Positions 17,762 to 27,045 of a DNA stretch of 64,000 nt are shown here, one piece after another (the first letter of the stretch is position 1; each line of letters opens with the position of its first letter). Made by a program: the position numbers and the translations under genes. This DNA comes from Arenibacter algicola (lineage in GTDB: Bacteria; Bacteroidota; Bacteroidia; Flavobacteriales; Flavobacteriaceae), in assembly GCF_000733925.1 (NCBI RefSeq), contig NZ_JPOO01000001.1:930001-994000 (forward strand). The letters are read 5' to 3'. Below the pieces are notes generated by a model that was not told where the DNA came from, searched no databases, and saw nothing but the letters and a program-made list of their open reading frames with translations.

Positions 17762-17925
17762 TTTTATTAGTGTAACTCAATTTTGAGAAGTCGGTAAGAC
17801 GCACTGAAAATTGAAAGTTAAACTAATCCCGCCTTTTTCGGCGGGATCTAGGTTCAATACCTCGACCCTTGGGTCGATTCCTATTATTGGGTTCAGGGCC
17901 TGCCCTGAGGTTTAATACCTTTTAT
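17762..17925 (+). repeat. 164-bp multi-hairpin dispersed repeat, copy A
   Basis: Begins TTTTATTAGTG and ends AATACCTTTTAT. A copy of equal length lies inverted at 31911-32074, with 8 mismatches in a gap-free hand alignment. Internal hairpins: ATCCCGCC/GGCGGGAT (17826-17847), TCGACCC/GGGTCGA (17862-17877), CAGGGC/GCCCTG (17894-17907), and the short CTCAATTTTGAG palindrome near the left end. It has no coding potential. It occupies most of the 312-bp gap between the small membrane protein and the hydrolase gene. It resembles a REP/MITE-like non-autonomous element. Confidence 0.9.
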
Positions 17926-18006
17926 CTATCAAGAGGATATTTTCCTTTGTAATTAAGATTGGACATTGAACCTGCCAAAGGTTTTCGTTACGAATAAAGA
18001 AAGTGA

Positions 18007-18774
18007 CTATTTGATAAATTGGATGGATTTTTCGTAAAACTGGCTTGGATTCTCGGCGTGAAGCCAATGCCCGGCCTTTTCTATTGTTTCAACCGTGGCC
18101 ATTGGAAAATGCCTTTTTATAACAGCTAAATCATCTTGGGTTATATACTCCGATCGGTCTCCCCTTAAAAAAAGTGTTGGCCCGTTGTAGGTATCGGTAG
18201 ACCCGATATTTTCGCCAATTTCCTCCATTTTTCCACTTAAAACTTCAAGATTGAAGCGAAAACCTAATACTCCCTTTTCTTCCCAATACAAATTCTTCAA
18301 CAAAAACTGACGGATACCAACATTTTTGATGTATTTGGACAACTGTTCATCTGCGTCATTTCTTGAGCTTATGTTTCTAATATCCAAGGTGTTGAGTCCG
18401 TTTATAATATCTTGATGATGGGGCGGGTAAAATTTGGGGGCAATATCGGCCACAATGAGTTTTCTTGTCAATTGGGGATAGCGACAGGTAAAAAGCATGG
18501 CGGTTTTTCCTCCCATGGAGTGGCCAAGTATAGTGGCCTCGCCCAAATGATGGTAGTCCATGTATTGTTTTACATCCTCGGCCAACAAATCATAATTGAA
18601 CTCGGAGGAATGAAAGCTTTTTCCGTGGTTGCGCAAATCCAGAAGGTGTACTTCAAAGCCCTCTTCAGCATATTTGGACCCCATGGATTTCCAATTGTCG
18701 GACATACCCAAAAAACCATGTAGGATGATAATAGGTTGTCCTTCCCCTAAAATGTTGGAATGCAATACCGGCAT
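18007..18774 (-). CDS. alpha/beta fold hydrolase (YbfF-like esterase)
   Basis: A 255-residue serine hydrolase. The oxyanion motif ILHGFLGMSDNWK (about 19-31), the nucleophile elbow GHSMGG (about 95-100), and KAGHWLHAENP near the C-terminus with the catalytic His are all present. The closest known type is the YbfF-like small esterase group. Its ATG overlaps the pdxJ stop codon by 1 nt (TAATG), so it is translated from the same transcript as pdxJ. The substrate is unknown. Confidence 0.88.
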   Translation of the reverse strand: MPVLHSNILGEGQPIIILHGFLGMSDNWKSMGSKYAEEGFEVHLLDLRNHGKSFHSSEFNYDLLAEDVKQYMDYHHLGEATILGHSMGGKTAMLFTCRYPQLTRKLIVADIAPKFYPPHHQDIINGLNTLDIRNISSRNDADEQLSKYIKNVGIRQFLLKNLYWEEKGVLGFRFNLEVLSGKMEEIGENIGSTDTYNGPTLFLRGDRSEYITQDDLAVIKRHFPMATVETIEKAGHWLHAENPSQFYEKSIQFIK

Positions 18775-19487
18775 TATTTTAATTTGTTTAGGTACATATT
18801 AATTACATTTTCCAGGCCTAGATACAAGGATTCGCATATAAGGGCATGACCAATGGAAACTTCTAGCAGGTGGGGTACGTTTTCTTTGAAATATTTTATA
18901 TTGTCCAAACTAAGGTCGTGTCCTGCATTTATGCCCAAGCCTAATTGGTGGGCCGCTTTTGCAGCTTCGGTAAAAGCTAAAACCCCCTTCTTGTTTCCTT
19001 TGGCATATTCGTGGGCATAGCTTTCGGTATATAGTTCAATGCGGTCGGTACCTGTCAATGCGGCACCTTGGACCATTTCGATATTGGCGTCCACAAAAAT
19101 AGAAGTCCTTATGCCATTGCTTTTAAATGTTGATATTACCTCTTTTAGAAAATCCTTATGTTTTACAGTGTCCCATCCAGCGTTGGACGTAATGGCATCT
19201 ACGGCATCGGGGACTAGGGTGACTTGTGTGGGTTTTACCTCCAATACCAAATCCATAAAGGATTGAATGGGGTTTCCTTCTATATTGAATTCGGTGCGCA
19301 CCAATTTCTTTAAATCCCTTGCATCCTGGTATTTAATATGTCTTTCATCGGGTCTTGGATGTATGGTTATACCTTGTGCCCCGAAATCTTCAATATCTTT
19401 GGCTACTTTTAACAGGTCGGGTACGTTTCCTCCGCGCGAATTTCTTAATGTTGCAATTTTATTTACATTAACGCTAAGCTTTGTCAT
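18774..19487 (-). CDS. pdxJ: pyridoxine 5'-phosphate synthase
   Basis: A 237-residue TIM-barrel enzyme that condenses 1-deoxyxylulose 5-phosphate with 3-amino-2-oxopropyl phosphate to make pyridoxine 5'-phosphate. The family start LSVNVNKIATLRNSRGG, GITIHPRPDERHI (about 40-52), GIRTSIFVDA, RIELYTESYA and GHDLSLDNI are visible. It is the first gene of a two-gene unit with the downstream hydrolase. Its 5' region (19488-19777) is shared with the divergent CBS-domain gene. Confidence 0.96.
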   Translation of the reverse strand: MTKLSVNVNKIATLRNSRGGNVPDLLKVAKDIEDFGAQGITIHPRPDERHIKYQDARDLKKLVRTEFNIEGNPIQSFMDLVLEVKPTQVTLVPDAVDAITSNAGWDTVKHKDFLKEVISTFKSNGIRTSIFVDANIEMVQGAALTGTDRIELYTESYAHEYAKGNKKGVLAFTEAAKAAHQLGLGINAGHDLSLDNIKYFKENVPHLLEVSIGHALICESLYLGLENVINMYLNKLK

Positions 19488-19777
19488 AGGATTTTGGTAT
19501 GTTTAAAAAGCAAAAATACAAATTAGGCATACCTTTTGCTGATTTTATTATGAAGAATTCGTTTGCAGAGCAAGGTTGTTTCCCTAGTGGAAAATTATAG
19601 TTAACTAGGTTTAGTTGGTTTTTGGGGACTTTTGGGTGGAATTGGTTTGGGGTATTCCTAATTTAACCGGATTGTTTTTTAATAGCCCGCAAAAGCTAGG
19701 TCTTTTTGAAAATAATACTTAGGAAGATTCGGGTTCTTAGAAATTTTTATTAGTATTTTGCGTTATAATATGAAGTT

Positions 19778-20434
19778 ATGAATATTCAAAACAACATAAT
19801 TGCCACATTGCCGATTTTTAAAGTGGGTGATCCTTTGAAAAAAGTGATCAAATTCTTTAATGAATCTACCTATTCCCATGTTGCCGTGGTGGAGGGGAAT
19901 GTTTTTATTGGTGTTTTGGATGAAAATGATCTTGATAATTATGAAAAGGATAAGAAGATAGAGGATTACCGATATACCTTGGAAACCTTTTTTGTCCATA
20001 AGGAAACCTCTTGGCTTGATGTCCTGGAAATATTTTCGAAGAACGAGGCGAATCTTTTGCCTGTCTTGGATAATGACGGCCTTGTCTTGGGGTATTATGA
20101 TCTTATAGATATTGTTGATGAGTTTATAGATACGCCATTTTTTACAGAGCCTGGAGGAATACTAGTATTGGCCAAGGGTCTAAAGGACTACTCTTTTAGC
20201 GAAATTGCCCAAATTGTGGAAAGTAACAATGTAAAACTGATTGGCGGGTTTATTACAGATATTCGCAATGACGTTATCCAGATCACCATTAAAATTGGGA
20301 CTACACATTTAAATGAAATTATACAGTCTTTTAGAAGGTATAACTACACTATACTCTACGGAAATAACGACGATCAATTTATTGAGGATTTAAAACAGAG
20401 GTCTGATTATTTGGATAAATATCTAAATGTTTAA
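19778..20434 (+). CDS. CBS domain-containing protein
   Basis: A 218-residue cytosolic protein. Two CBS motifs fill the first ~130 residues (ESTYSHVAVVEGNVFIGVLD and NEANLLPVLDNDGLVLGYYD). The last ~75 residues resemble an ACT-like fold (VKLIGGFITDIRNDVIQITI). CBS pairs usually bind adenosine nucleotides and sense energy state. It sits 5 bp before the NAD kinase gene, so the two are very likely cotranscribed; a role with NAD kinase is possible but inferred only from neighbourhood. Confidence 0.88.
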   Translation: MNIQNNIIATLPIFKVGDPLKKVIKFFNESTYSHVAVVEGNVFIGVLDENDLDNYEKDKKIEDYRYTLETFFVHKETSWLDVLEIFSKNEANLLPVLDNDGLVLGYYDLIDIVDEFIDTPFFTEPGGILVLAKGLKDYSFSEIAQIVESNNVKLIGGFITDIRNDVIQITIKIGTTHLNEIIQSFRRYNYTILYGNNDDQFIEDLKQRSDYLDKYLNV

Positions 20435-20439
20435 CTCTT

Positions 20440-21321
20440 ATGAAAGTTGCCATTTACGGACTTACCTGCCAGAATAACGTATTGGATTGCATTGTGGAGC
20501 TGTTGGACGAACTTCACAAAGAAAATGCCCAAATCTACTTTGAAAAAGGATTTTACAACTTAATCATGGCCAAGCGTAATGTGGGCGAATTTCCCATATT
20601 TACCGACTCTAAAGGCCTTGATGCCAGTTTTGATATGTTTGTGAGTTTTGGTGGCGATGGCACCATTTTAAGGGCTACGACCTATGTTCGTGACCTGGGA
20701 ATACCTATTGTAGGTGTTAATACGGGTAGACTGGGATTTTTATCCACATTTAGGAAAGAAGATGTGCGCAAGGTGGTAAAAGAATTCGTTTCTGGGGCAT
20801 ATACCATTGTAGAGCGCAGTCTGGTGGAGGTAAGTGTGCAATCCGATATTCCCGAATTTAAGACCTTGAACTTCGCTTTGAATGAGATTACAGTAAGCAG
20901 GAAAGATACGACCTCCATGATTACTGTAGAAACGCATTTGAACGATGAATATTTAACTTCCTATTGGGCGGATGGCTTGATAGTGGCAACGCCTACGGGA
21001 TCTACCGGGTATTCACTTAGCTGTGGTGGGCCTGTTATTGCGCCAACGGCCAAATCCTTGATACTTACTCCTATTGCACCTCATAACCTAAATGCAAGAC
21101 CCTTGGTAATTTCGGATGATACTGTTATAAGGCTCAAGGTTTCCGGGAGGGAAGAAAGTCATTTGGTGTCTTTGGATTCCAGGATAGCAACCGTGGCCAG
21201 TGGCAAGGAGATTTTTATCAAAAAAGCTCCATTTACCATTAAAATGATCGAATATACCTCTGAAAGTTTTCTAAAAACACTACGAAATAAATTATTGTGG
21301 GGCGAAGACAAGCGTAATTGA
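20440..21321 (+). CDS. nadK: NAD kinase
   Basis: A 293-residue kinase that phosphorylates NAD to NADP. The diagnostic GGDGTIL motif (about 71-77) and the Gly-rich ATPTGSTGYSLSCGGP segment (about 184-199) are present. The start ATG is 5 bp after the CBS gene stop. Length and motif order match the family. Confidence 0.97.
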   Translation: MKVAIYGLTCQNNVLDCIVELLDELHKENAQIYFEKGFYNLIMAKRNVGEFPIFTDSKGLDASFDMFVSFGGDGTILRATTYVRDLGIPIVGVNTGRLGFLSTFRKEDVRKVVKEFVSGAYTIVERSLVEVSVQSDIPEFKTLNFALNEITVSRKDTTSMITVETHLNDEYLTSYWADGLIVATPTGSTGYSLSCGGPVIAPTAKSLILTPIAPHNLNARPLVISDDTVIRLKVSGREESHLVSLDSRIATVASGKEIFIKKAPFTIKMIEYTSESFLKTLRNKLLWGEDKRN

Positions 21322-21413
21322 TTGTTTTTGCGCGACAATAAAAAGGAACAAAATCTGTTTATCAAGTGAGAACATGAATGTAATAATTTACTAGTCTAAA
21401 CTATTGAAATTGT

Positions 21414-21421
21414 TATATTTG
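21414..21421 (+). promoter_or_regulatory. -7 box upstream of the PorG-like gene
   Basis: Exact TATATTTG (TAnnTTTG consensus of Bacteroidota sigma factor), 16 bp before the ATG at 21438. A clear TTG -33 element at the expected spacing was not found. Confidence 0.5.
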
Positions 21422-21437
21422 CAAACTTTTATAAATA

Positions 21438-22124
21438 ATGAGGTTATTTTTTGCGGCAATTCTTCTTTTCATTTTTAATGAAATAAAGGGACAAACATAC
21501 GAGATTGGCCTATTTGCGGGTGGTACCAATAATATTGGGGATGTTGGAAGATCCAATTTTATTTTACCTTCGGGTCCTGCTTTTGGTGGTTTGTTTAAAT
21601 GGAACAAGAGTAAGCGCTATGCTTGGAGGGCCAGTATTATTTATGGAGAATTTACAGCGGATGATTCCAAATCGGACATACCGTCCCGACAACAACGGAA
21701 TTTTATTATGGACAATAGTGTTCTGGAGGCGTCCGCAGGTTTGGAGTTTAATTTTGTAGAATATAATTTGCATCGGTTGGGGCCGGCATTTACACCTTAT
21801 CTATATACGGGTGTTACCTATTTTAGATATGGATACCATTATTTTGATGCGGCGCAATTGCAGGATATTGGACAGAAAGATGGCTCTTTTGCCGTGCCTA
21901 TGACGGTCGGAGCCAAATTAAGGATTAGTCAGTTCTTTATTGTTGGAGCTGAAATAGGGGCCAGATATACCTTTACGGACAATTTGGATGCCAGTAATCC
22001 GGAAGGTTCCAATTATGAAGAATTTAGATTTGGAAATATATTTAGTGATGATTGGTATGTGTTCTCCGGGGTTACGTTAACGTATACCTTTGGAAGAAAA
22101 CCTTGTATGGATTGCTTTCAGTAG
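21438..22124 (+). CDS. DUF6089 / PorG-like outer-membrane beta-barrel protein
   Basis: A 228-residue exported protein with a signal peptide ending near IKGQ and an 8-stranded-barrel-like pattern of alternating residues. TYEIGLFAGGTNNIGDVG (about 20-37), VEYNLHRLGPAFTPYLYTG and the closing FSGVTLTYTFGRKPCMDCF match DUF6089. PorG, a family member in Porphyromonas, is part of the type IX secretion system; this bacterium carries gliding genes that depend on that system, which fits. It is followed by uppS and bamA, a conserved flavobacterial order. Confidence 0.85.
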   Translation: MRLFFAAILLFIFNEIKGQTYEIGLFAGGTNNIGDVGRSNFILPSGPAFGGLFKWNKSKRYAWRASIIYGEFTADDSKSDIPSRQQRNFIMDNSVLEASAGLEFNFVEYNLHRLGPAFTPYLYTGVTYFRYGYHYFDAAQLQDIGQKDGSFAVPMTVGAKLRISQFFIVGAEIGARYTFTDNLDASNPEGSNYEEFRFGNIFSDDWYVFSGVTLTYTFGRKPCMDCFQ

Positions 22125-22140
22125 TGTTAAAAATAATAGT

Positions 22141-22872
22141 TTGGAAGAATTAAAGATCAAATCATTGCCGAGACACTTAGCCATAATTATGGATGGTAAT
22201 GGGAGATGGGCAAAAGAAAAAGGAAAATTAAGGGTTTTTGGCCATGAACAAGGGGTGAAAACCGTTAGGAGAACTGTGGAGGACTGTGCTAGAATGGGGT
22301 TGGAGTTTCTTACTTTATACACTTTTTCCACCGAGAATTGGAACAGGCCCAAATTGGAAGTGGATACTTTAATGCGGTTATTGGTTTCTTCGCTTAAAAA
22401 GGAATTGAAAACCTTGAATAATAATAATATTAAGTTAAATACCATTGGCAATATAGCTTCCTTGCCAAATAGTGCGCACAAGGAATTGTTGGATGTAATG
22501 GAGAAAACTAGTGGCAATACCGGCATGACTTTAACGCTTGCCCTTAGTTATGGGTCTCGGGAAGAGATAAAAAATGCCGTACAACAGATATGTGTCAAAG
22601 TTAAAAATAATATAATTTCTCCCGAAAATATTGACGAAACCATTATTAATAACCATCTTTACACGCAAAATTTACCAGACGTAGACTTGTTGATCCGTAC
22701 CAGTGGAGAGCATAGGATCAGTAATTTCTTACTATGGCAAATTGCATATGCGGAATTGTATTTTATTGATGTATTTTGGCCGGATTTTTCGGAACAGCAT
22801 TTATTGGAAGCCATTAAAAATTACCAGAACAGAGAACGAAGATTTGGAAAAACTAGCGAACAACTCACCTAG
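22141..22872 (+). CDS. uppS: isoprenyl transferase (undecaprenyl diphosphate synthase)
   Basis: A cis-prenyltransferase that builds the C55 lipid carrier for peptidoglycan. IIMDGNGRWAKEKGK holds the catalytic Asp, and RTSGEHRISNFLLWQIAYAE and YSTEN-like TFSTENW are conserved. The start is uncertain. An ATG at 22090 overlaps the upstream gene by 35 nt and adds 17 residues unlike the family. The TTG at 22141 gives LEELKIKSLPRHLAIIMDG, closer to the usual N-terminus, and TTG starts are common here. bamA begins 4 bp after the stop. Confidence 0.94.
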   Translation: MEELKIKSLPRHLAIIMDGNGRWAKEKGKLRVFGHEQGVKTVRRTVEDCARMGLEFLTLYTFSTENWNRPKLEVDTLMRLLVSSLKKELKTLNNNNIKLNTIGNIASLPNSAHKELLDVMEKTSGNTGMTLTLALSYGSREEIKNAVQQICVKVKNNIISPENIDETIINNHLYTQNLPDVDLLIRTSGEHRISNFLLWQIAYAELYFIDVFWPDFSEQHLLEAIKNYQNRERRFGKTSEQLT

Positions 22873-22876
22873 CGGC

Positions 22877-25456
22877 ATGAATAGGTTCATGTCCCTTGAA
22901 CTTTTTATTACACTTTTATCCTTAATTTTTACTACAGTTATCTCTGCACAGGATACCTCCTATGAAGATGGTAAACGTTATATACTTGGAGGATTGGAAG
23001 TTACCGGATTACAAAGTTACAATGAACAGACTGTAAAGACCTATACGGGTTTAAGGATAGGGCAGCCCATTACCGTTCCAGGCGATGAAATAAGCGCCGT
23101 CATTAACAAACTATGGGGCTTGGAGCTGTTTACGGATATAAGTTTCTATATTACGAATATTGAAGGTGAGAATGTATTTCTTGAATTAAATATCATAGAA
23201 AGGCCAACACTTTCCAATGTAACCGTGTACGGGGTTAAGAAAAGAAAGATAGATGAAATCTTAAAGGATACCGATCTAAAAAAAGGGAAGAAGATAACCG
23301 AGAGTTTGATTGCCAATTCCAAAAATTATATCCAGAACAAATACAAGAAGAAAGGATACCTTAATGCCAAGGTTACCATTGCTACTGCAAAGGATACTAC
23401 AGATGCCAATACACAGGCAATGGTCATTAATGTTAAACAGGGAGATAAGGTTAAGATCAACGATATTGTTTTTGAAGGAAACGAGCAGTTGTCCGACAAA
23501 CAGCTTAGCAAGGCCTTGAAAAAAACCAAGCAAAGAAAATTCTACCGTTTTTGGAAGAAATCCAAATATATTCAGGAGGATTACAAAAATGATTTGGTTT
23601 CCCTTGTGGATAAATATGCCGAAAAGGGTTTTAGGGATGCACGTATTATTTCCGATACCTTTGTTAAGGTTTCTGATGATCTCATCGATTTGAAGATCAA
23701 GGTAGAGGAGGGAGACAAATACTATTTTGGGGATATAGATTTCGTTGGGAATACGGTGTATTCGGACCGTCAATTGGCCCAAATGCTCGGGATCAAAAAA
23801 GGGGATACCTATAATGGGGTGTTGCTGCGCAAGCGAATAGCCGATGATAGCAAACCCGATGCCGATGACCTGACCAATATGTACCAAAATTACGGATATC
23901 TGTTTTCCAGTATCAATCCTGTAGAAATCTCTGCCGAGAATGATACCATTAATTTTGAAATCAGGATTATTGAGGGCAAGGAGACTTTCTTGGATCACGT
24001 TACCGTAATAGGTAATGACAAGACCAATGACCATGTTATTTTTAGGGAGTTGCGTACTAGACCTGGGCAACGATATAGCAAAGCTGACATTATTAGAAGT
24101 ATCAGGGAATTGGGACAATTGGGATTCTTTGATGCGGAACAAATAAAGCCGGATATCCAAAACCCTGATCCAAATGCAGGAACAGTAGATATAGCCTATA
24201 ACTTGGTGGAAGCTGGCTCCAGCCAGATCGAGCTCCAAGGGGGTTATGGTGGTGGTGGTTTTATTGGTACATTGGGACTGTCCTTTAGTAACTTCTCTAT
24301 GAAGAATTTATTTAAAGGGGAAGCTTATAAGCCGGTTCCTATGGGAGATGGGCAAACCTTTGCCCTGCGTTTGCAGGCCAGTAGGACCTATAGGGTTTAT
24401 AGTTTAAATTTCTCCGAGCCATGGTTGGGAGGTAAAAAACCGGTTAGGTTCAATATGTCCTTATCCCGCACCCAACAGTTTTATTATAACCCCTATGTAA
24501 GTAGCAAGCCAGATAAAAGCAAGCAGTTTTCCATTACTGGAATTACGGCAGGTTTGGCAAAAAGGGTACAGTGGCCAGATGATTACTTTACCATTTCCCA
24601 CTCTATAGGATATCAGCTATACAATTTTCAGGATTATAATTTAGGGCTTTTCAATTTTGGAAATGGAAAATCCAACTCTATAGCATACACCCTGGGAATA
24701 TCTAGAAATGCTATGGATGGGGGGCGTATTTATCCAAGATCGGGATCTAATTTTGAGCTGACGGCCAAGTTTACACCTCCTTTTTCCTTATTCAATAATA
24801 TAGACTATAAACAACTCAATGAAGATCAAGAAACAGCCGTTGAGGAATTGGATAGTGACGAAATAGAACGAATAGATCAAGAACGCTTTAGGTGGTTGGA
24901 ATTCTATAAAGTTAACTTTAAGGGTGATTGGTATACTACTTTGGTAGATAAATTGGTTTTGAGGACCAATGCCGAATTTGGATTTTTGGGAAGTTATAAC
25001 GAAGATGTAGGAAAGGTTCCTTTTGAAAGATTTTATGTTGGTGGGGACGGTATGGGTACTTACACTTTGGATGGTAGGGATGTTATTGCTTTAAGAGGGT
25101 ATGAGAATCAATCCTTAACACCTTATAGTACGGATCCATTAAGTGGAGGACAAGTACAGGATGGTGGAGTTGTTTATAATAAATATTCCTTGGAGTTAAG
25201 ATATCCCTTGACCTTAAAACCGTCTGCTTCCATTTATGGGCAGGTATTTTTAGAGGCAGGAAATGCCTTCAACAATTTTCAAGACTTTAATCCGTTTGAG
25301 TTAAAAAGATCTGCCGGAGTGGGGCTACGTATTTTTATGCCAGCATTTGGATTATTGGGAATTGATTTTGGATATGGATTTGATCAAGATTATAACCCCA
25401 ATTCATCAGGACCTAGCGGTTGGCAAACCCACTTCATCATTGGACAACAGTTTTAA
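22877..25456 (+). CDS. bamA: outer membrane protein assembly factor BamA
   Basis: An 859-residue outer-membrane insertase. A signal peptide (to about residue 25, ending VISAQ) is followed by about five POTRA domains (25-430) and a C-terminal 16-stranded barrel ending in a terminal Phe (HFIIGQQF), the beta-signal type. GGRIYPRSGSNFELTAKFTP is within the barrel. The open frame runs back to 22703 inside uppS, but MNRFMSLELFITLLSL at 22877 gives a proper signal peptide and starts 4 bp after the uppS stop. Two Skp-like chaperone genes follow, the expected partners. Confidence 0.96.
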   Translation: MNRFMSLELFITLLSLIFTTVISAQDTSYEDGKRYILGGLEVTGLQSYNEQTVKTYTGLRIGQPITVPGDEISAVINKLWGLELFTDISFYITNIEGENVFLELNIIERPTLSNVTVYGVKKRKIDEILKDTDLKKGKKITESLIANSKNYIQNKYKKKGYLNAKVTIATAKDTTDANTQAMVINVKQGDKVKINDIVFEGNEQLSDKQLSKALKKTKQRKFYRFWKKSKYIQEDYKNDLVSLVDKYAEKGFRDARIISDTFVKVSDDLIDLKIKVEEGDKYYFGDIDFVGNTVYSDRQLAQMLGIKKGDTYNGVLLRKRIADDSKPDADDLTNMYQNYGYLFSSINPVEISAENDTINFEIRIIEGKETFLDHVTVIGNDKTNDHVIFRELRTRPGQRYSKADIIRSIRELGQLGFFDAEQIKPDIQNPDPNAGTVDIAYNLVEAGSSQIELQGGYGGGGFIGTLGLSFSNFSMKNLFKGEAYKPVPMGDGQTFALRLQASRTYRVYSLNFSEPWLGGKKPVRFNMSLSRTQQFYYNPYVSSKPDKSKQFSITGITAGLAKRVQWPDDYFTISHSIGYQLYNFQDYNLGLFNFGNGKSNSIAYTLGISRNAMDGGRIYPRSGSNFELTAKFTPPFSLFNNIDYKQLNEDQETAVEELDSDEIERIDQERFRWLEFYKVNFKGDWYTTLVDKLVLRTNAEFGFLGSYNEDVGKVPFERFYVGGDGMGTYTLDGRDVIALRGYENQSLTPYSTDPLSGGQVQDGGVVYNKYSLELRYPLTLKPSASIYGQVFLEAGNAFNNFQDFNPFELKRSAGVGLRIFMPAFGLLGIDFGYGFDQDYNPNSSGPSGWQTHFIIGQQF

Positions 25457-25555
25457 TATATAGAAATTTGCAATTGTTTTATATGTTAAATGGTTCATTC
25501 TAAAATATTTAGTTATTTTGGCACGATATTTTCTATAGTATAAAAAGAAGATAGC

Positions 25556-26401
25556 ATGGGAATTAAATCAAAAGTACTTTTGTTTCTAGTTGTAACTATG
25601 TTTGCTGCTACAATTTCGGCTCAAAGGACAATTAGGATAGGTTATGTGGATATGGAATATATCCTGGAGAATGTAGAGGAGTACAGGGAGGCCAATGAGC
25701 AATTGGCGGCCAAGGTGCAGAAATGGAAATTGGAACTGGATAAGGAGAAGGGGGTAATTGATCAGATGAAGAAGGATTTAATGGCAGAGAAAGTGCTGTT
25801 AACGGAGGAATTGATTTCCGAAAGGCAAGAAGAGATCCAAATCTTGGAAAAGGAGATGTTCGATTATCAACAGGATAGATTTGGTCCGGAAGGAGATCTG
25901 GTGCTTCAGAAAAGAAGATTGATACAACCAATTCAAGATCAGGTTTTCAATGAGGTGCAGAAAATAGGTGCAAATAAAAAATATGATTTTATTTTTGATA
26001 AATCGGCAGATGTTGTAATGTTGTATTCCGAGAAAAGACACGATATTAGCGATCTTGTTTTAAGGGGGATTTCGAGGACTAGAAAAATAAGCGCACCTAG
26101 GAATAAGCAGAATGCCAGAAATAGTTTCGAAGATATAGAGGATGAGGATACGGAAGAAATTATTAGTGATGCCATTTTAGAACGTCAAGAGAGGGCAAAG
26201 CAGGCGGAAGAGGCAAGGACGAAGACTGCAGAGGAAAACCGGGCAGAGCAGCTCAGGATTCGTGAGGAACGTAAAAAGGCATATGAAGAGAGAAGGAAAA
26301 AGTTGTTGGAAGAAAGGGAAGCCAAAAGGAAGAAGGAATTAGAGGAAAGAAGTAACAAAAACGACTCGGAAGAAGAGGAAAGTACAAAGGACGAAGAATA
26401 A
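25556..26401 (+). CDS. OmpH/Skp family periplasmic chaperone with long charged tail
   Basis: A 281-residue exported protein. A signal peptide ends near TISAQ, then the OmpH core begins with RIGYVDMEYILENVEEYREA and continues as a coiled coil (about 45-150). Residues after ~185 are an unusually long Glu/Lys/Arg-rich tail, roughly 95 residues, absent from standard Skp (~160-170 residues). Skp holds unfolded outer-membrane proteins for BamA. It lies between bamA and a second, standard-length skp-like gene. Confidence 0.9.
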   Translation: MGIKSKVLLFLVVTMFAATISAQRTIRIGYVDMEYILENVEEYREANEQLAAKVQKWKLELDKEKGVIDQMKKDLMAEKVLLTEELISERQEEIQILEKEMFDYQQDRFGPEGDLVLQKRRLIQPIQDQVFNEVQKIGANKKYDFIFDKSADVVMLYSEKRHDISDLVLRGISRTRKISAPRNKQNARNSFEDIEDEDTEEIISDAILERQERAKQAEEARTKTAEENRAEQLRIREERKKAYEERRKKLLEEREAKRKKELEERSNKNDSEEEESTKDEE

Positions 26402-26475
26402 TTAAATTAAGCTTAAACCAAATTACATTTATATAACTAAATCTTTAAATTAACACTCAAACATTAATTAAAATC

Positions 26476-26985
26476 ATGAAACAAATTAAAAAAATAGCAG
26501 TAGCCATAGTTTTGTTCGTAGCAGCTACTAGTTTTGTTAATGCACAGGCGAAAATTGCACATATAGATGTACAGAAATTGTTGTCTGAAATGCCGGAGAT
26601 GAAAGCAGCCGAAGCGGAACTTAAGAAATTACAGGAAACGTATAGGGCGGATATTGAAAGTTCCATGACCGAACTTCAAAATAAGTATACCCAATATAAA
26701 AATGAGTCATCTTCAAAGTCTGAAGAGGAAAATCAGAAAAGAGCTTTGGAATTACAAGGTTTTGAGAAAAATATTGGGGAGGCACAACAGACTGCCCAAC
26801 AAGAATTACAAAAGAAACAAGGAGAACTTTTAGGCCCTATCACCGAAAAGGCCAAAAAGGCAATCGAGTCTGTGGCAGCCGCCCAAGGAATTGATTACGT
26901 TATGGATGCTACCCAAGGTAGTGGACTTATCGTAGCCAAAGGGAAAGATATTTTGCCAGAGGTTAAGAAGCAATTAGGGTTCTAA
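26476..26985 (+). CDS. OmpH/Skp family periplasmic chaperone
   Basis: A 169-residue exported protein of standard Skp length. A signal peptide ends near FVNAQ, followed by AKIAHIDVQKLLSEMPEMKAA, a long coiled-coil arm region and the C-terminal core motif GIDYVMDATQGSGLI. Predicted to form the trimeric holdase that escorts outer-membrane proteins to BamA. Last gene of the porG-uppS-bamA-skp-skp run, with a strong terminator right after it. Confidence 0.93.
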   Translation: MKQIKKIAVAIVLFVAATSFVNAQAKIAHIDVQKLLSEMPEMKAAEAELKKLQETYRADIESSMTELQNKYTQYKNESSSKSEEENQKRALELQGFEKNIGEAQQTAQQELQKKQGELLGPITEKAKKAIESVAAAQGIDYVMDATQGSGLIVAKGKDILPEVKKQLGF

Positions 26986-27008
26986 TCCAGCAATAAAATT
27001 TTATAATG

Positions 27009-27045
27009 AAGAGGCCGTCCAATTTCTATTGGACGGCCTCTTTGT
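27009..27045 (+). terminator. strong terminator after the second skp gene
   Basis: AAGAGGCCGTCCAAT (27009-27023) and ATTGGACGGCCTCTT (27028-27042) form a perfect 15-bp stem with a TTCT loop and a short T-run. It ends the envelope-assembly run 24 bp after the skp stop codon. Confidence 0.9.

Noticed and set aside
23276..24238. 320-codon minus-strand frame inside bamA
   Set aside because: Antisense shadow of the POTRA region; composition is not protein-like for an independent gene.
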